A stretch of DNA of 64,000 nt from Geosiphon pyriformis (Eukaryota > Glomeromycota > Glomeromycetes > Archaeosporales > Geosiphonaceae), in assembly GCA_016748015.1 (NCBI GenBank), contig JAAOMT010000295.1, positions 812,604 to 876,603 of the forward strand, read 5' to 3'. Of the stretch, positions 23,674-33,798 are shown one piece after another; the stretch's first letter is position 1; the number at the start of each line of letters is the position of its first letter. Made by a program: the position numbers and the translations under genes. The notes below the pieces were generated by a model. It was not told where the DNA came from. It saw only the letters and a list, made by a program, of their open reading frames with translations, and searched no databases.

Positions 23674-24374
23674 ATTACAGGTTGGAGTAACAAGCTAATA
23701 GATAGCAAGGGAGAACAGTATTGTATGATGATAGAAATAAACAAAGAAGGAATTACAATAAGAGAGTGAATTGAATAAGTAGGAATTCAATGTGTGTGAT
23801 CAGTCTCATAAAAATCACAGTTATTAATCTTTTCTTAAATCTGAAGGTAGAGGAATAGTCCGTAATTGTCAACAAGATAACACCGCTGCTATTATTCTAT
23901 GCCTCAACTCGGCAATTCTTAGAATCAATAACAGATATCATTGTACTTTTTAATCGTTTCTTTATTCAATAAATTACAAGAGCAAGCCAATTGCTTCTCA
24001 GACTAATTCTAACAAATACAAATCAAGAAGGGGAAAAGATAAGGTATGTGAATGCCAACAAGTAGATACTTAAAGGTAAGGAAAGGGAAATAAGCAATTA
24101 TGAGAGAAAGTAATTGATATTGTTTATTTTGTTACTTTGATCATGTCTTTCTACAGCTAAGGGAATCATCACTTATATAGCTATCTAAAGTGGTCAACGA
24201 CCAAGTCAACAATCAGGTTAATGATCAGGTCATTGATCAGGTCAATGATCAGGTCAATGGTTAGGTCATTGATCAGGTCAACGATCACTATCTAAAAATA
24301 GAGTGGCTAATTATATGACATCAGTGACTAATACATGTGATAATTAATAAAAACTATGTGTTTCAATCATAACA
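23674..24374 (-). repeat. 3' LTR of element C (701 bp)
   Basis: Minus-strand start TGTTATGA at 24374 after the purine tract GGAGAGGATGA, end at 23674 with TG-to-TA decay of the terminal CA. It holds eight 12-bp units, three more than the 5' LTR, which accounts for the 35 bp length difference. Confidence 0.92.
24192..24287 (-). repeat. 12-bp tandem repeat in LTR U3, 8 units (element C 3' LTR)
   Basis: Eight units of the GGTCAATGATCA type on the plus strand (TGATCATTGACC on the element strand). The longest array in the family within this window. Confidence 0.88.
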
Positions 24375-25097
24375 TCATCCTCTCCAAAGAGATTGAGCTC
24401 CAGCGAAATCAAACTATTTATGGGATAGTCTATGTAAAAAGTTTTGTCTAACTCAAAACTAACTAGTTTGTTGAAGTCTTTTGTGAATAGAGTATATAGT
24501 ACTTGAGGTGAAATAAGCTTTGTATCCAAGAGACCAAATCTTTGTATTAGAGTTCTGGCTTTTCTAGCAATGATCAAAACTCTTGAGACATCCAATCGTA
24601 TAATGCCCAAAATTTCCACTTGTATCTCTGAAGTTGTTTTCTTCATGAGCTTCATGTCTTCTATGATTTCACCAAGACGACCATAGAGTTCTAGTTGTTT
24701 TCCATATGACAAGTTTTTGTCTATGGGCAAAATTTCTTGTATTGTTTTTCCAATTGTGCTGGAAGGTGAAAGTATTGTTGCTGTTATGCTTTTCAGCAGG
24801 TATTTATCCATTTTGCCACCAATTCTTTCTCTTTTGGTAGTTGTTTTCTTTGGTCTAATAACAGTGTGAGTTCCACTGTTGTCTGTTATAGTGGTTTGTT
24901 TTCCGATAGTCAGAGTAGCATTTGGATAGTTCTTGATTCGGTACTCATGGAGAGTATAGAAAGCATTTTGAATGTTTTGATCCAGAAAATAATTGTTTAT
25001 GTTAATTGAAGATATCTCTGTTTTGGGAATGGTGCATTTATTTATATCTAACTTTTGCTGATCATTTGGGTCAGTATTACCACAACAGGTAACCAAT
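24344..25097 (-). CDS. 3' ORF of element C downstream of integrase, unknown protein (about 250 aa)
   Basis: The best preserved copy of an unidentified protein found in A, B and C: 250 codons without a stop. The first codon as drawn is TTG; the first ATG in frame is at MDKYLLKSITATI, so the true start is unknown, and expression by frameshift from the overlapping integrase tail or by splicing is possible. The middle is basic (RPKKTTTKRERIGGK). The rest alternates charged and aliphatic residues as in a helical protein (LELYGRLGEIIEDMKLM). The C-terminus lies inside the 3' LTR. No transmembrane segment, Cys cluster or known motif. Retention in three copies suggests it belongs to the element. Confidence 0.6.
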
Positions 25098-25122
25098 CAG
25101 GTCGTTTGTGATATTTCTTAAG

Positions 25123-26361
25123 TCACATGCCATGAACAGGGCGATCACTGAATATTGTTCCATATTGATTTTGTAAGATATAAGAACCATTGTTCAAAAC
25201 TTTGTTGACTATAAAGAGTCTTTTCCACCGGCTAGAGAATTTATCACCATAGACATTGTCTCTGTCTAAATGGTATTCCAAAACTAAGTCACCAACACTT
25301 AAGGAAAGTGTTTTATAGGTCTTTTTCTTTTTGAGCTTCTTTTGGAACTGTTTTATCTTTTCAAAGACAATTATCCATGCTTCTACTAATGAGTCAAGAA
25401 TGGTACCAAGTCTTCTTTGCAAAATGTCCTTGTAATCTTCTATTGTTATTTCTTCAAAAGGTATTGTTTCTATATCCATTTTTATTGGTAGAGTTGCCAT
25501 TTGTCCATAGAGCAAATAAAAGAGTTTATAACTTGTTATGTTATGATTCACAGTTCTGTAAGCAAACAAGACTGAAGGCAATACTTTGTCCCATAGGTTG
25601 GTTTCTTCACTGGTTTTGGCTAGGGTTTCACATAGTGTTCTATTGAAACGTTCTACTAGGTCATTTGTTTGGGGGTGATAAGGGGAAGAGAGTTTATGAT
25701 GTATTCCTATTTTTCTGCAAAGTTCTTCAACCAGTGTATTGAGAAAAGCTTTTTCTCTATCAGATAAAAGTTCTTTGGGACAGCCGTGGCAATAGATAAT
25801 ATCTTCATAAATAAAATTGGCAATAGAAACTACTGTTTGATCTGGGATGGCTCTTGCTTCTACCCACTTTGTAAGATAGTCGGTAGCTGTGATAATGTAT
25901 CTGTTGCCATCAGGAGTTACTGTTAAAGGTCCAACAACATCTATACCAATTCTATCAAATGGTTGACCAACAAAGATTGGACGGATATCTTTCTTGTGAT
26001 TGGGTTTTCCTCTTCTTTGGCAGGTATCACAGGTTTTGATGTATTCAGCAATGTCTTTTCCCAAGGTAGGCCAATAATAACGAGCTAAAGTTTTCTGAAT
26101 TGTTTTTGTTTTTCCAAAGTGTCCAGCTAATAGATCAGTGTGCATATTGTAGATCACAATTTCTCTTTCTTCAAATCTAATGACTCTCTGGGGGTGGTCA
26201 GGATTTTTTCTATTTCTTTTATATAACTGGTTCTGGCAAATCAAATAGAAATTTGATTGTTTGTGCAAATGTTCTCTTTGCTGTCGAGTATAGTTTGGCA
26301 GGTATTGTCCTTTACCCAAAAATTTCATTAAAGCAGAGTAGTTGTCCAAGTCTATTATCAT
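25123..26361 (-). CDS. Integrase of element C, open reading frame
   Basis: 412 codons from ATG (MIIDLDNYSALMKFLGKG), open to a TGA. Zinc domain HTDLLAGHFG ... TCDTCQRRG. The full DDE triad is visible: D in GIDVVGP, D in ELLSDREKAF, E in DLVERFNRTL. The spacing of about 35 residues between the last two fits retroviral-type integrases. The C-terminal part contains a GPY/F-like stretch (WKRLFIVNKVLNNGSYIL). It ends at a TGA where the frame continues with a conserved tail (LKKYHKRPDWLPVV), so the stop probably replaced CGA. The most intact TE protein in the window. Confidence 0.88.
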   Translation of the reverse strand: MIIDLDNYSALMKFLGKGQYLPNYTRQQREHLHKQSNFYLICQNQLYKRNRKNPDHPQRVIRFEEREIVIYNMHTDLLAGHFGKTKTIQKTLARYYWPTLGKDIAEYIKTCDTCQRRGKPNHKKDIRPIFVGQPFDRIGIDVVGPLTVTPDGNRYIITATDYLTKWVEARAIPDQTVVSIANFIYEDIIYCHGCPKELLSDREKAFLNTLVEELCRKIGIHHKLSSPYHPQTNDLVERFNRTLCETLAKTSEETNLWDKVLPSVLFAYRTVNHNITSYKLFYLLYGQMATLPIKMDIETIPFEEITIEDYKDILQRRLGTILDSLVEAWIIVFEKIKQFQKKLKKKKTYKTLSLSVGDLVLEYHLDRDNVYGDKFSSRWKRLFIVNKVLNNGSYILQNQYGTIFSDRPVHGM

Positions 26362-26420
26362 GTTTGTTTGTGGGGGAGTTACAAATAATTAAGTTGGTTT
26401 GGTTTGAGAGGGTTTTACTA

Positions 26421-29114
26421 TCACTGGATGGTAAGTTTGGAGAGAGCGTCGGTATTTTGATGATTAGCTCCTTTGTGGTGTTGAATGTCATAGTCGAATT
26501 TGTCCAAGTGGAATATCCAGTGAGTTATCTGTTTATGTTCCAGGTTTCTTTTGTTGCGTAGCCAAACCAAAGCTTGGTGATCTGTTACCACCAAAAATTT
26601 CACACCCTTAAGATATTTGTCCCAGTAGCTGGTAGTCCAAACTACTGCTAAGCATTCTTGCTCAGTGACTGAGTAGTTCTTTTCTGCTGGTGTGAGAGTT
26701 CTACTGGCATATGCTACAGCATGTTCTCTGTTATCTTCATCTTTTTGGGAAAGAACAGCACCAAGTCCATAGCCAGATGTATCAGTGTGGAGGATAAAAG
26801 GTTGATCCAAATTAGGTTGCATGAAGATGGGTTCTGTAACCAGTTTTTCCTTCAGAATTTCAAATGCTTTTTGTTGATGAATGCCCCAGTGATAATTGAT
26901 GTTTTTCCTAAGTAGCTGATTGAGAGAAGCAGCAATTTTGGAGAAATCCTTGACAAACTTGCGATAATAAAAGGCCAAACCAAGAAAAGAGCGTAGTTCA
27001 TAAACATTTATTGGTTGTCTAATGTTTTGAACTTTTTCAATTTTGGCTGGATCAGGGAAGATTCCATCTTTTGTAATAAAATGGCCAAGGAACTGGATGG
27101 ATTGACATCCAAAGAATGATTTGATTGGATTGATCTTGAGACCAGCATTTCTAAGGAGGTCAAAAACCTTTTGCAAATGTTCAAGATGTTCATCCCAAGT
27201 TTTTGAGTATATCATTATGTCGTCCAAGTAGACTAGAACAAAGTTTTCTTTTACTGATTCAAATACTTTGTCCATTAAGCGTTGAAATGTGGGAGGAGCA
27301 TTTGTGAGACCAAAAGGCATAACTGTGAATTCATAGGTACCATACTTGGTGATGAAAGCAGTTTTCTTTCTGCTTTCTGGATCCATCTCTACTTGCTAGA
27401 ATCCAGTAGTTAAGTCAATGGTTGAGAAGAAAGCGGCACCATGGAATTGGTCTAGCATTGCATCAATCTTGGGAAGTGGATACATGTCTCTTTCAGTAAT
27501 GGCATTTTATTGGCAATAGTCAACACAAAAGCATAGGGTTCCTCTTTTCTTGAATACCACTACAACTGGGAATGCCCATTCATTCTTGGTTTCCTGTATG
27601 AATCCAAGGGTTTTCATTCGGGTTATTTTCTTTTTGATAAACTCATCATTGCACCAGTTGGATTGATAGGGCTTCAAATAGATGAGGCGAGTTTCTCTGG
27701 TGATGATGGTGTGTTGTATCACATGTGTACGTCCAGGAGGTTCACCTTCTTTTGAGATAACTGGGCTGTTTCTAGCCAGCAGGTTTTCAATGTCTACTTT
27801 TTTTTCTTCTGGAGAGGGTTTTTTTTGTTCTACAACCAGTGATTGAATTTCAGGTGGTTCGTTTTCAAAGGACTTTTGGACTTCTTTTATTTCTTCTCGG
27901 GGTATCAAGCTGATTGGTTCCCAATCTTTGTAATAGATCAGGCAGGACATGCATTTATCGCTAGGAGAATACAATAGTTTGTCGCACCAGCACCAGGCAC
28001 AAGGACCATGCTACCAATAACTGTATTTGGCTTTCTTGCCTGGCTTTCTGTCAAAGGTTCTTCTGAGCATGTCATAATAAGGCCAGCAGATCAGCTTGCC
28101 ATTGACAATGATTCCTTTTTTATCTGTCTTGACATTATCCAGTGGTTTGCTATTGCTAGTGAAGATGATATAGACGAGTTCAGTAGTTTCTTCTTGTTCT
28201 TCTTGTTCTTCTTTTTCCTCACTTTTTTCATCATCTGATTCATCTGATTCATTTTTTTCTGGGCTCTGCTTGGGTACTGGGGGAGTTGTCCAATGGCAAC
28301 ATTTAACCACAATGGGTTTCTCACCACATCTGATGGTTAGTTCACAGAGTTCATAATCAAGCAAAGCCTTTGCTTTCTTGAGCCATTTATTGCCAACAAT
28401 GATGGTGTATTCTTTTACTTCAGACACTTCTATATCAGTTTTAATGCTGATGCCATTGATGCGGACAGGAATAGCTTTGGCTATGCCAAGCCCTTTTTTC
28501 TTATTACCATGCACATTGGTCATTGGTCGTGTGGATGGTTCATCAATTTTTCTGCCAATTGCTTCAAAAAAGTGTTTGGCAATAACACTAACAGATGATC
28601 CACTGTCTAGGATCAAATTGATAAAGTAGCCAGCCACTTGGGCTTTACAAATTAGAGAAATGACATTGCTATTGTCAGCAAGTCCAGCTTGGCGAGGGCG
28701 TTTGTTGGTTTTGAGTGTCTTTTTTTTTGGAATCAGGGATTTGCGAAGATCTTTTCTGAATTGTGGATGGGTCATCAATTGGCCAAAAGTTATATGTGCT
28801 GGGGTTTCCATAAGGTCTTTGACAACAGAATAGGGACCGGATTTTTGTATTATTTCTGGAGGTTCCAACTTTGGAGGGTTCTTGAAAACTTTGGCTTTTG
28901 GGGGCTTATTGTTGTCAGCAGTTGATGTAGAAGCTTTATTGGGGTCTAGAACGAAATCAACTTTGGCTTTTTTTTTCTTTCTTGTGGATTCAGAGGGGTT
29001 GATTGCTAATTCATCCATGTCATGGTCATCATCAGTTAAGTTAAAAGTGTAAAAGGAGTTTTTTTCTGGTTGGCTTGCACTCTCACCCTTTGGAGGTGCA
29101 CCTACTAGTTTAAA
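26421..29114 (-). pseudogene. pol of element C: protease, Cys-rich domain, RT, RNase H, broken by stops
   Basis: Entered by -1 frameshift at 29108-29114 and open from there. Protease domain in 28011-29018 has LILDSGSSVSVIAKHF with an intact DSG. TAG at 28011-28013 is shared with B. Then the Cys-rich module (C-AW-C-W-C ... C-MS-C), the RT N-terminus, TAA at 27507 (a Leu codon in A and B) and TAG near 27398 at a Trp codon. The rest of RT and RNase H is open for 321 codons (26421-27386): VMPFGLTNAPPTF, VYLDDIMIYS, FLGHFITKDGI, HTDTSGYGLGAV, TEQECLAVVW, ALSKLTIQ. RT and RNase H catalytic residues look intact; only the stops disable it. Confidence 0.88.
29052..29114 (-). promoter_or_regulatory. 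Candidate -1 ribosomal frameshift signal between gag and pol (element C)
   Basis: TTTAAAC on the minus strand at 29114-29108, directly followed by the gag stop TAG. A stem (29099-29093 with 29084-29077, one bulged base) leaves the loop AAAGGGT (29091-29085), which can pair with TCCTTT at 29057-29052. Two stem pairs that are C-G here are T-A in element B. Confidence 0.75.
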
Positions 29115-30655
29115 AGCTGATAAGCAGTGGCTTCAACTAGGGGATCCTCTCCAAAGAAATTGATGTTGGCATGATTGGGTCTTTGGTTGGGCACATTGTT
29201 GTTGTTGATCCTGTTGTTCTGAGCATCATTGTTTCTGAGGACTGGTGGAGGCAGTAGAAGATTGTTGCAATCTCTTGAAAAGTGTCCAGTTAATCCACAG
29301 CGATAGCATACAAGTGGGCCATGATTTTGTTGTCTTTGATAAGGTGGTTGCTGGAGCTAATTGAAGCATGGTTCAAATCTGGGTCTTTGTGGTTGCTGAT
29401 TTTCTCTGACTGCTTGGGCTAAGAGTTCTAATAACCGAGCAAGATTTGCTGTGAGTCTGTCTATTAACTGTTCATTTGGATCTTGAGTGTGAGTGGCAAA
29501 AGAAGTAGCAGCCATTTGAGGAGCAGGAGTCAAGACAGGAACAGAAGCAAAAACTGGTAGTGTAGATCCCAAGTGCATCCTTTGGTTGTCTTCAATTCTT
29601 TGTGCTAATTCAATGGCCATATCTATGGTGGGATTATCTTTTAGGGCCAAAAGGGGCCAAAGAGCATATGATAGATCAGTTCTCAATCCTTTTGTAAAGG
29701 AGTGAATTTTCTGCTCTTCTGTCCAATTTCTTCTAGTGTCTACTCGTTTGATTAACTTTCTGATTGCTTTGGCGTATTTGGTTACAACTTCACCGGGATC
29801 TTGGGTTCTTCTTTCCAATTCCATACACCATTTTGATATTAATATTGGGGTTTTGAACTTGTTTTCAAACCGGGTAGTGAAAGAAGTGTTGATTTCTCCC
29901 ACATTTGCTGGTGTCCATCTAACGATTCTTTGCTGGGCATTGGCATCTGTTTCTTGTGAGAACCAGGTAGCAGGGGATTCTTAAAGGTAGCCACTGACAA
30001 TTTGGAACTTGTATTCATCATCATATTGATTGGCTGTAGCAGCTCTTTCAAAGTCATCCAACCATTCAATTGGATCTTGTACATCACCTCTAAATAATGG
30101 TATTGGGGTGTTGTTTCTTTGCCCTAGAGCAGTTTGTATACCTTGAAGGGCAGCCAGAATGTTTGCTTGCATGAGGTCATTAGCCATTGGTTCAGGGGTA
30201 ACTGTTTGTGTAGACGAGTCTGATTCACTTGATAAAAGATCAAAAACAGGGGCAGTTTGGTAGTTTTCTTCTTTTGTTTCAAAGAGAGTTTCAGTTGCTT
30301 GATGGGCAGCAATCCAAATGTGAATTTGATGATTCAGATATTCGAAATCAGAGGGCTGTTGTTCAAAGGTTGCAAAATATAAGAGCTGATTGATACTGTT
30401 GTTTCTTTCTTCAAAGTCATTTTCAAAATAAGTTTGGTCAAAGTAATAAGTTGTATAAGCTGTGTAGGTTTCAGCTAAATGCTTGTTCAGGAACCAGTTT
30501 CAAAAGTCTTGGAATTGTCTACTGGATTGTTCTTTAAGAGGGAAGCAGATCAAGCAGGAGGGCAAAGGATTAAGTTCAATAAAACTTTGATTGTTTTTGT
30601 TGTGTGCTGCAAAGTGTTTTTCTGATTGCTGTGGCAGATATGAGTAATCACCCAT
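29105..30655 (-). pseudogene. gag of element C, nearly intact (three stops)
   Basis: 517 codons from ATG (MGDYSYLPQQ) to the TAG after the slippery heptamer. Only three in-frame stops are seen: TGA in DF-stop-NW (TAG at the same codon in B, so the ancestor was probably TGG), TAA at 29981-29983 replacing a CAA that B retains, and TAG at 29357-29359 after CFN, shared with B. The capsid domain (EWLDDFERAATANQY, WCMELERRTQDPGEVV) and a perfect CCHC knuckle (C-YR-C-GLTG-H-FSRD-C) are present. Arrangement and length match B. Confidence 0.9.
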
Positions 30656-30707
30656 ACAATGAAGGAATAAGTGAATTTTGACAACCTCACAGAAAGCACC
30701 ACTTTTA

Positions 30708-31373
30708 TGTTACGGGTTGGAGTAACAAGCTAACGGATAGCAAGGGAGAATAGTATTATATAGTAATGGAAATAAACAAAGAAAGAATTACAATAAGGAA
30801 GCGAATTAAATAAGTAGAAATTCAATGTGTGTGATCAGTCTCATAAAAATCACAGTCGCTAATCTTTTCTTAAATCTGAAGGTAGAGGAATAGTCCATGA
30901 TTGTCAACAAAATAACACCGCTACTATTATTCTATGCCTCAACTCGGCGATTCTTAGAATCAATAACAGATATCATTGTACTTTTTAATCATTTCTTTAT
31001 TCAATAAATTACAAGAGCAAGCCAATTGCTTCTCAGGCTAATTCTAACAAATACAAATCAAGAAGGGGAAAAGATAAGGTATGTGAATGCCAACAAGTAG
31101 ATACTTAAAAGTAAGGAAAGGGGAATAAGCAATTATGAGAGGAAGTAATTGATATTGTTTATTTCATTACTTTAATCATGTCTTTCTACAGCTAAAGGAA
31201 TCATCGCTTATATAGCTATCTAAAGTGGTCAATAACCAGGTCAATGATCAGGTCAATGATCAGGTTATTGATCAGGTCAATGATCACTATCTAAAAATAG
31301 AATGGCTAATTATATGACATCAGTGGCTAATACATGTAATAATTAATAAAAACTATGTGTTTCAACTGTAACA
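30708..31373 (-). repeat. 5' LTR of element C (666 bp)
   Basis: Minus-strand start TGTTACAGTTGAAAC at 31373, end CCGTAACA at 30708, followed after six bases by the primer site TGGTGCTTTCTGTGAGG (30701-30685). Five 12-bp repeats at 31227-31286, next to the sequence CTTATATAG that supplies a TATA box. Confidence 0.92.
31227..31286 (-). repeat. 12-bp tandem repeat in LTR U3, 5 units (element C 5' LTR)
   Basis: Five units of the GGTCAATGATCA type, three fewer than in the other LTR of the same element. Both LTRs of one element are identical at insertion, so the difference arose afterwards or by recombination. Confidence 0.88.
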
Positions 31374-31377
31374 ATAC

Positions 31378-31525
31378 TTTATCCACAAAAAACTTTAACA
31401 AACTAGTTAGCTTTGAGTTAGATAAAACTTTTCAAATAGATTACTCCATGAATAGCTTGATTTCACTGAAGCTCAATCTCTTTGGAGAGGATAATATTAT
31501 GGTTGAAACTTATATTTCTTATTAA
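31378..31525 (+). pseudogene. 3' ORF of element B, second part
   Basis: Continuation of the 3' ORF split by element C: STKNFNKLVSFELDK then LISLKLNLFGEDN, ending at TAA within the 3' LTR of B. It aligns with the C-terminus of the A and C copies. Confidence 0.75.
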
Positions 31526-32194
31526 TTATTACATGTATTAGCCATTGATGTCATATAAATTAGCCACTCTATTTTTAGTAAGTGATTATTGACCTAATCA
31601 ATGACCTGATTATTGACCTGACCATTGACCTAATTATTGACCTAGTCATTGACCTGATTATTGACCACTTTTGACAACTATATAAGTAATGAATCTCTTA
31701 GCTGTAGAAAAACATGTTCAAAATAATTAAGAATAAATAAAATAACAACATTCATCTCAATCATTTTCTTATTGCTAATTTCCCTTTCCCTACTTTCAAG
31801 TATCTGAACATCTTAAAAATAAAAGATTACTTGTTGGTTATTTTCTACCCTTTTCCTGAAATGTGTAATTGTAGCAATTAAAGATTATTGAATAAAATGT
31901 GACTAAAGAGCACATCTGATACTTGATATTGAATTCTAAGAGCATTGACATGAGGCATAAAATTATACCAAGTGTGATTATTTGTTGACAGTATGGACTA
32001 TTCCTCTACCTTTAAATTTCCCAGTTATCTTTGAAAAATATAGCGACTGAGATATTTTATGAAACTGATCTCGCACATTGAATCCATACTTATTCAATTT
32101 ACTTTTTGAAGTTGAATTCTCTTTGATTATTTCCATCACCCTACAATCCTGTTCTCTCTTGCTATCCATTAGCTTGTTACTCCAACCCATAACA
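31495..32194 (+). repeat. 3' LTR of element B
   Basis: 700 bp, TATTATGG (decayed TGTTATGG) to CCATAACA. Seven 12-bp repeats at 31583-31666 followed by TATATAAG. Preceded by the purine tract GGAGAGGATAA. Confidence 0.9.
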
Positions 32195-33190
32195 GTAAGG
32201 ATAATATTTGGACTTGAAAGTAGTGTATGTCTTATAATTTTGATAAAATTAGAGACAATTTGAGGGTTTTCATCTTGAAAGATGTTACTGTGTATGATTT
32301 CGATCTCTAATTTGTTCAATAAGACAATAGAATAATTATTAAGATTGTAGAATATAACTCAAAATTTTTTTATTCCTTTGGGAATATAAACGTTTGGGAT
32401 TGAGATTTCATGCTTTAAACAGATTTGTTCATTGAATTCAAAAATTTGTTGAGTAGTGGTGGGTTTTAAACAAGTGTAAATTTCATGATGTTCTCCAAAA
32501 GGTGAAATGGTGATTGGTTGGGGAAGTTGAAGAATCTGGTGAGATTCATTTTGTGTATTGAGAGCTATGTTTACTGGAACTGTAAATTGTTCAATTGAAC
32601 CAAAACCTTGAGTTCTTCTTTCACTTTTTTCTAATTGTTCTCTGTTGTTTACTGATTGTAAATCCGAAATGTTGATTAAGGGTAAGTAAATTGCTTGGAC
32701 AATTTTTTTAGCATGTTCAATTCAGAATGATTTGTCTGTTTCATTCTGTAACATGATAGTAATGTCTTCAGTATATCCTGTATCTATAACTCCTCCTCTA
32801 ATGTTGATTCCTTTGCTTGCCAATGATGATTTGAATGCAATTTGAATCATTGCTCCAGGTGGAATTTCAAGAGCAATTTTGAGATTGATTTTTGTCAAGA
32901 ATTTTGGTTAAAGAACCAAAGTGTCTTTGCCAAGATATCTGAGGTCATATCCTGCATCAATTTCGTGGGCTTTTTCTGGTTTTATTCCTTTTCTATTGTT
33001 GTCAAAGTATTTGAATTGTATAGCAGACTGATTTTCAGTAAGATAGATTGGTGTGGTTGTAATTTCTTTTTTTGTTTCTGTTTTTTCAAATTCAATTTCT
33101 TCCTGGTTATTTTTGTTGGGTAAGGGGATGCTAAGAGCATAGCATTCTGGACATCATTTGTCATCACAAGGCATGATGTATTTTTCACAC
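32195..33190 (-). pseudogene. dUTPase domain of element D polyprotein
   Basis: On the minus strand, in the same frame as gag and protease, all five dUTPase motifs appear in order: AGYDLR (about 32955), SSLASKG (32830), GVIDTGYTEDI (32785), EHAKKIVQAIYLP (32710) and RRTQGFGSIEQF (32605). The enzyme hydrolyses dUTP to dUMP and pyrophosphate and limits uracil in newly made cDNA. Two stops (in VL-stop-PKF and SF-stop-IEH) disable this copy; the first fits a Gln codon, the second probably Trp. The C-terminal linker (LNKLEIEIIHSN ... SPNIILT) leads to RT once element B is removed. A Cys pair (MPCDDK, CPEC) lies just upstream at 33130-33185. Confidence 0.88.
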
Positions 33191-33798
33191 AATTGAATGT
33201 TCATTTGCTCTAATTATTGAATTTGAGCTTTTTGGGTTGGATAAGTGTGGCTTGTAATTTGGTGGTAGGTTTCTACTTTATCTTCATAATCAAATCCAGC
33301 TAATTCCATGGTATACTCAATATATTCAGCTTTTTTCATTTGGTGGACATCTTCTTGGGTGGCTCTATTGATTAATGCTATTGCTAAGTCAAAAATTATT
33401 TCAGCATCATAAGAGTAGTGGTAAAGTTTGTTGAGAACACTGTTGTATGCTGCATCAAATAGTGTTTCTTTTCTGACTTTTTCTGAAATTGATAGAACAT
33501 ATTGGCAGGTTTGGTCACATACTCCTTCTCTTATTATAACATCAATTCAGTTGTATTCTTCTGGTAGTATATCTTCACATGTGAGGCAAGATGTGTTGTC
33601 CCATTTTCTACTTTTTCTTGGGGATCCAAATCGTTTTCTATGGCATGTTTTGCAGAAGTAGCAAGTGCAAGTTTCATATTCCTTTTCTGGGGAAATACAA
33701 GCTCCCATAGATGAAAGTTTTTTTTTGCAATCTTTGCATTTTAGTGGGATGTATGATGGTTCTTTTCGTGGTTTTGGTGTGGAATATCTAACTTTTTT
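33191..33798 (-). pseudogene. Cys-rich putative zinc-binding region of element D, between protease and dUTPase
   Basis: Directly after the protease stop the frame reads C-KD-C-KKKLSSMGAC, then C-T-C-YF-C-KT-C, then C-LT-C, then CDQTC over about 90 residues. Regularly spaced CxxC pairs suggest one or more structural zinc sites. Element E has the same region, and the A/B/C family has a shorter CxxCxC...CxxC module in the same place, so it is a family feature. Function is unknown; a role in binding nucleic acid is a guess. Confidence 0.65.

Larger units (their letters stand above)
23674..31373 (-). mobile_element. Ty3/gypsy element C, complete, nested in element B
   Basis: A full 7.7 kb element on the minus strand: 5' LTR 30708-31373, PBS, gag, pol, 3' ORF, 3' LTR 23674-24374. 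ATAC flanks it at 23670-23673 and 31374-31377. The B reading frame stops at LYT before it and continues at STKNF after it. This is the youngest layer of the nest, yet its two LTRs already differ noticeably, mostly by transitions plus three 12-bp units, so the insertion is not recent. Confidence 0.95.
16813..32194 (+). mobile_element. Ty3/gypsy element B, inserted in D and itself split by element C
   Basis: LTRs at 16813-17512 and 31495-32194 (700 bp each) flanked by GTAG (16809-16812) and GTAA (32195-32198), a 4-bp duplication with one change. Order: 5' LTR, PBS, gag, pol, 3' ORF, 3' LTR. Element C occupies 23674-31373 within the 3' ORF, with ATAC on either side. Own length is about 7.7 kb. 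Multiple stops and a 49-bp deletion in RT show it is dead. Confidence 0.93.

Noticed and set aside
24344-25097. 3' ORF as an envelope gene that would make this an errantivirus-like element
   Set aside because: No signal peptide, transmembrane segment or Cys pattern is visible. Position alone is not evidence.
26253-26561. Plus-strand open frames of 60-100 codons inside element C (also 28008-28925 and 29736-29984)
   Set aside because: They are antisense shadows of pol and gag of C and show no domain.
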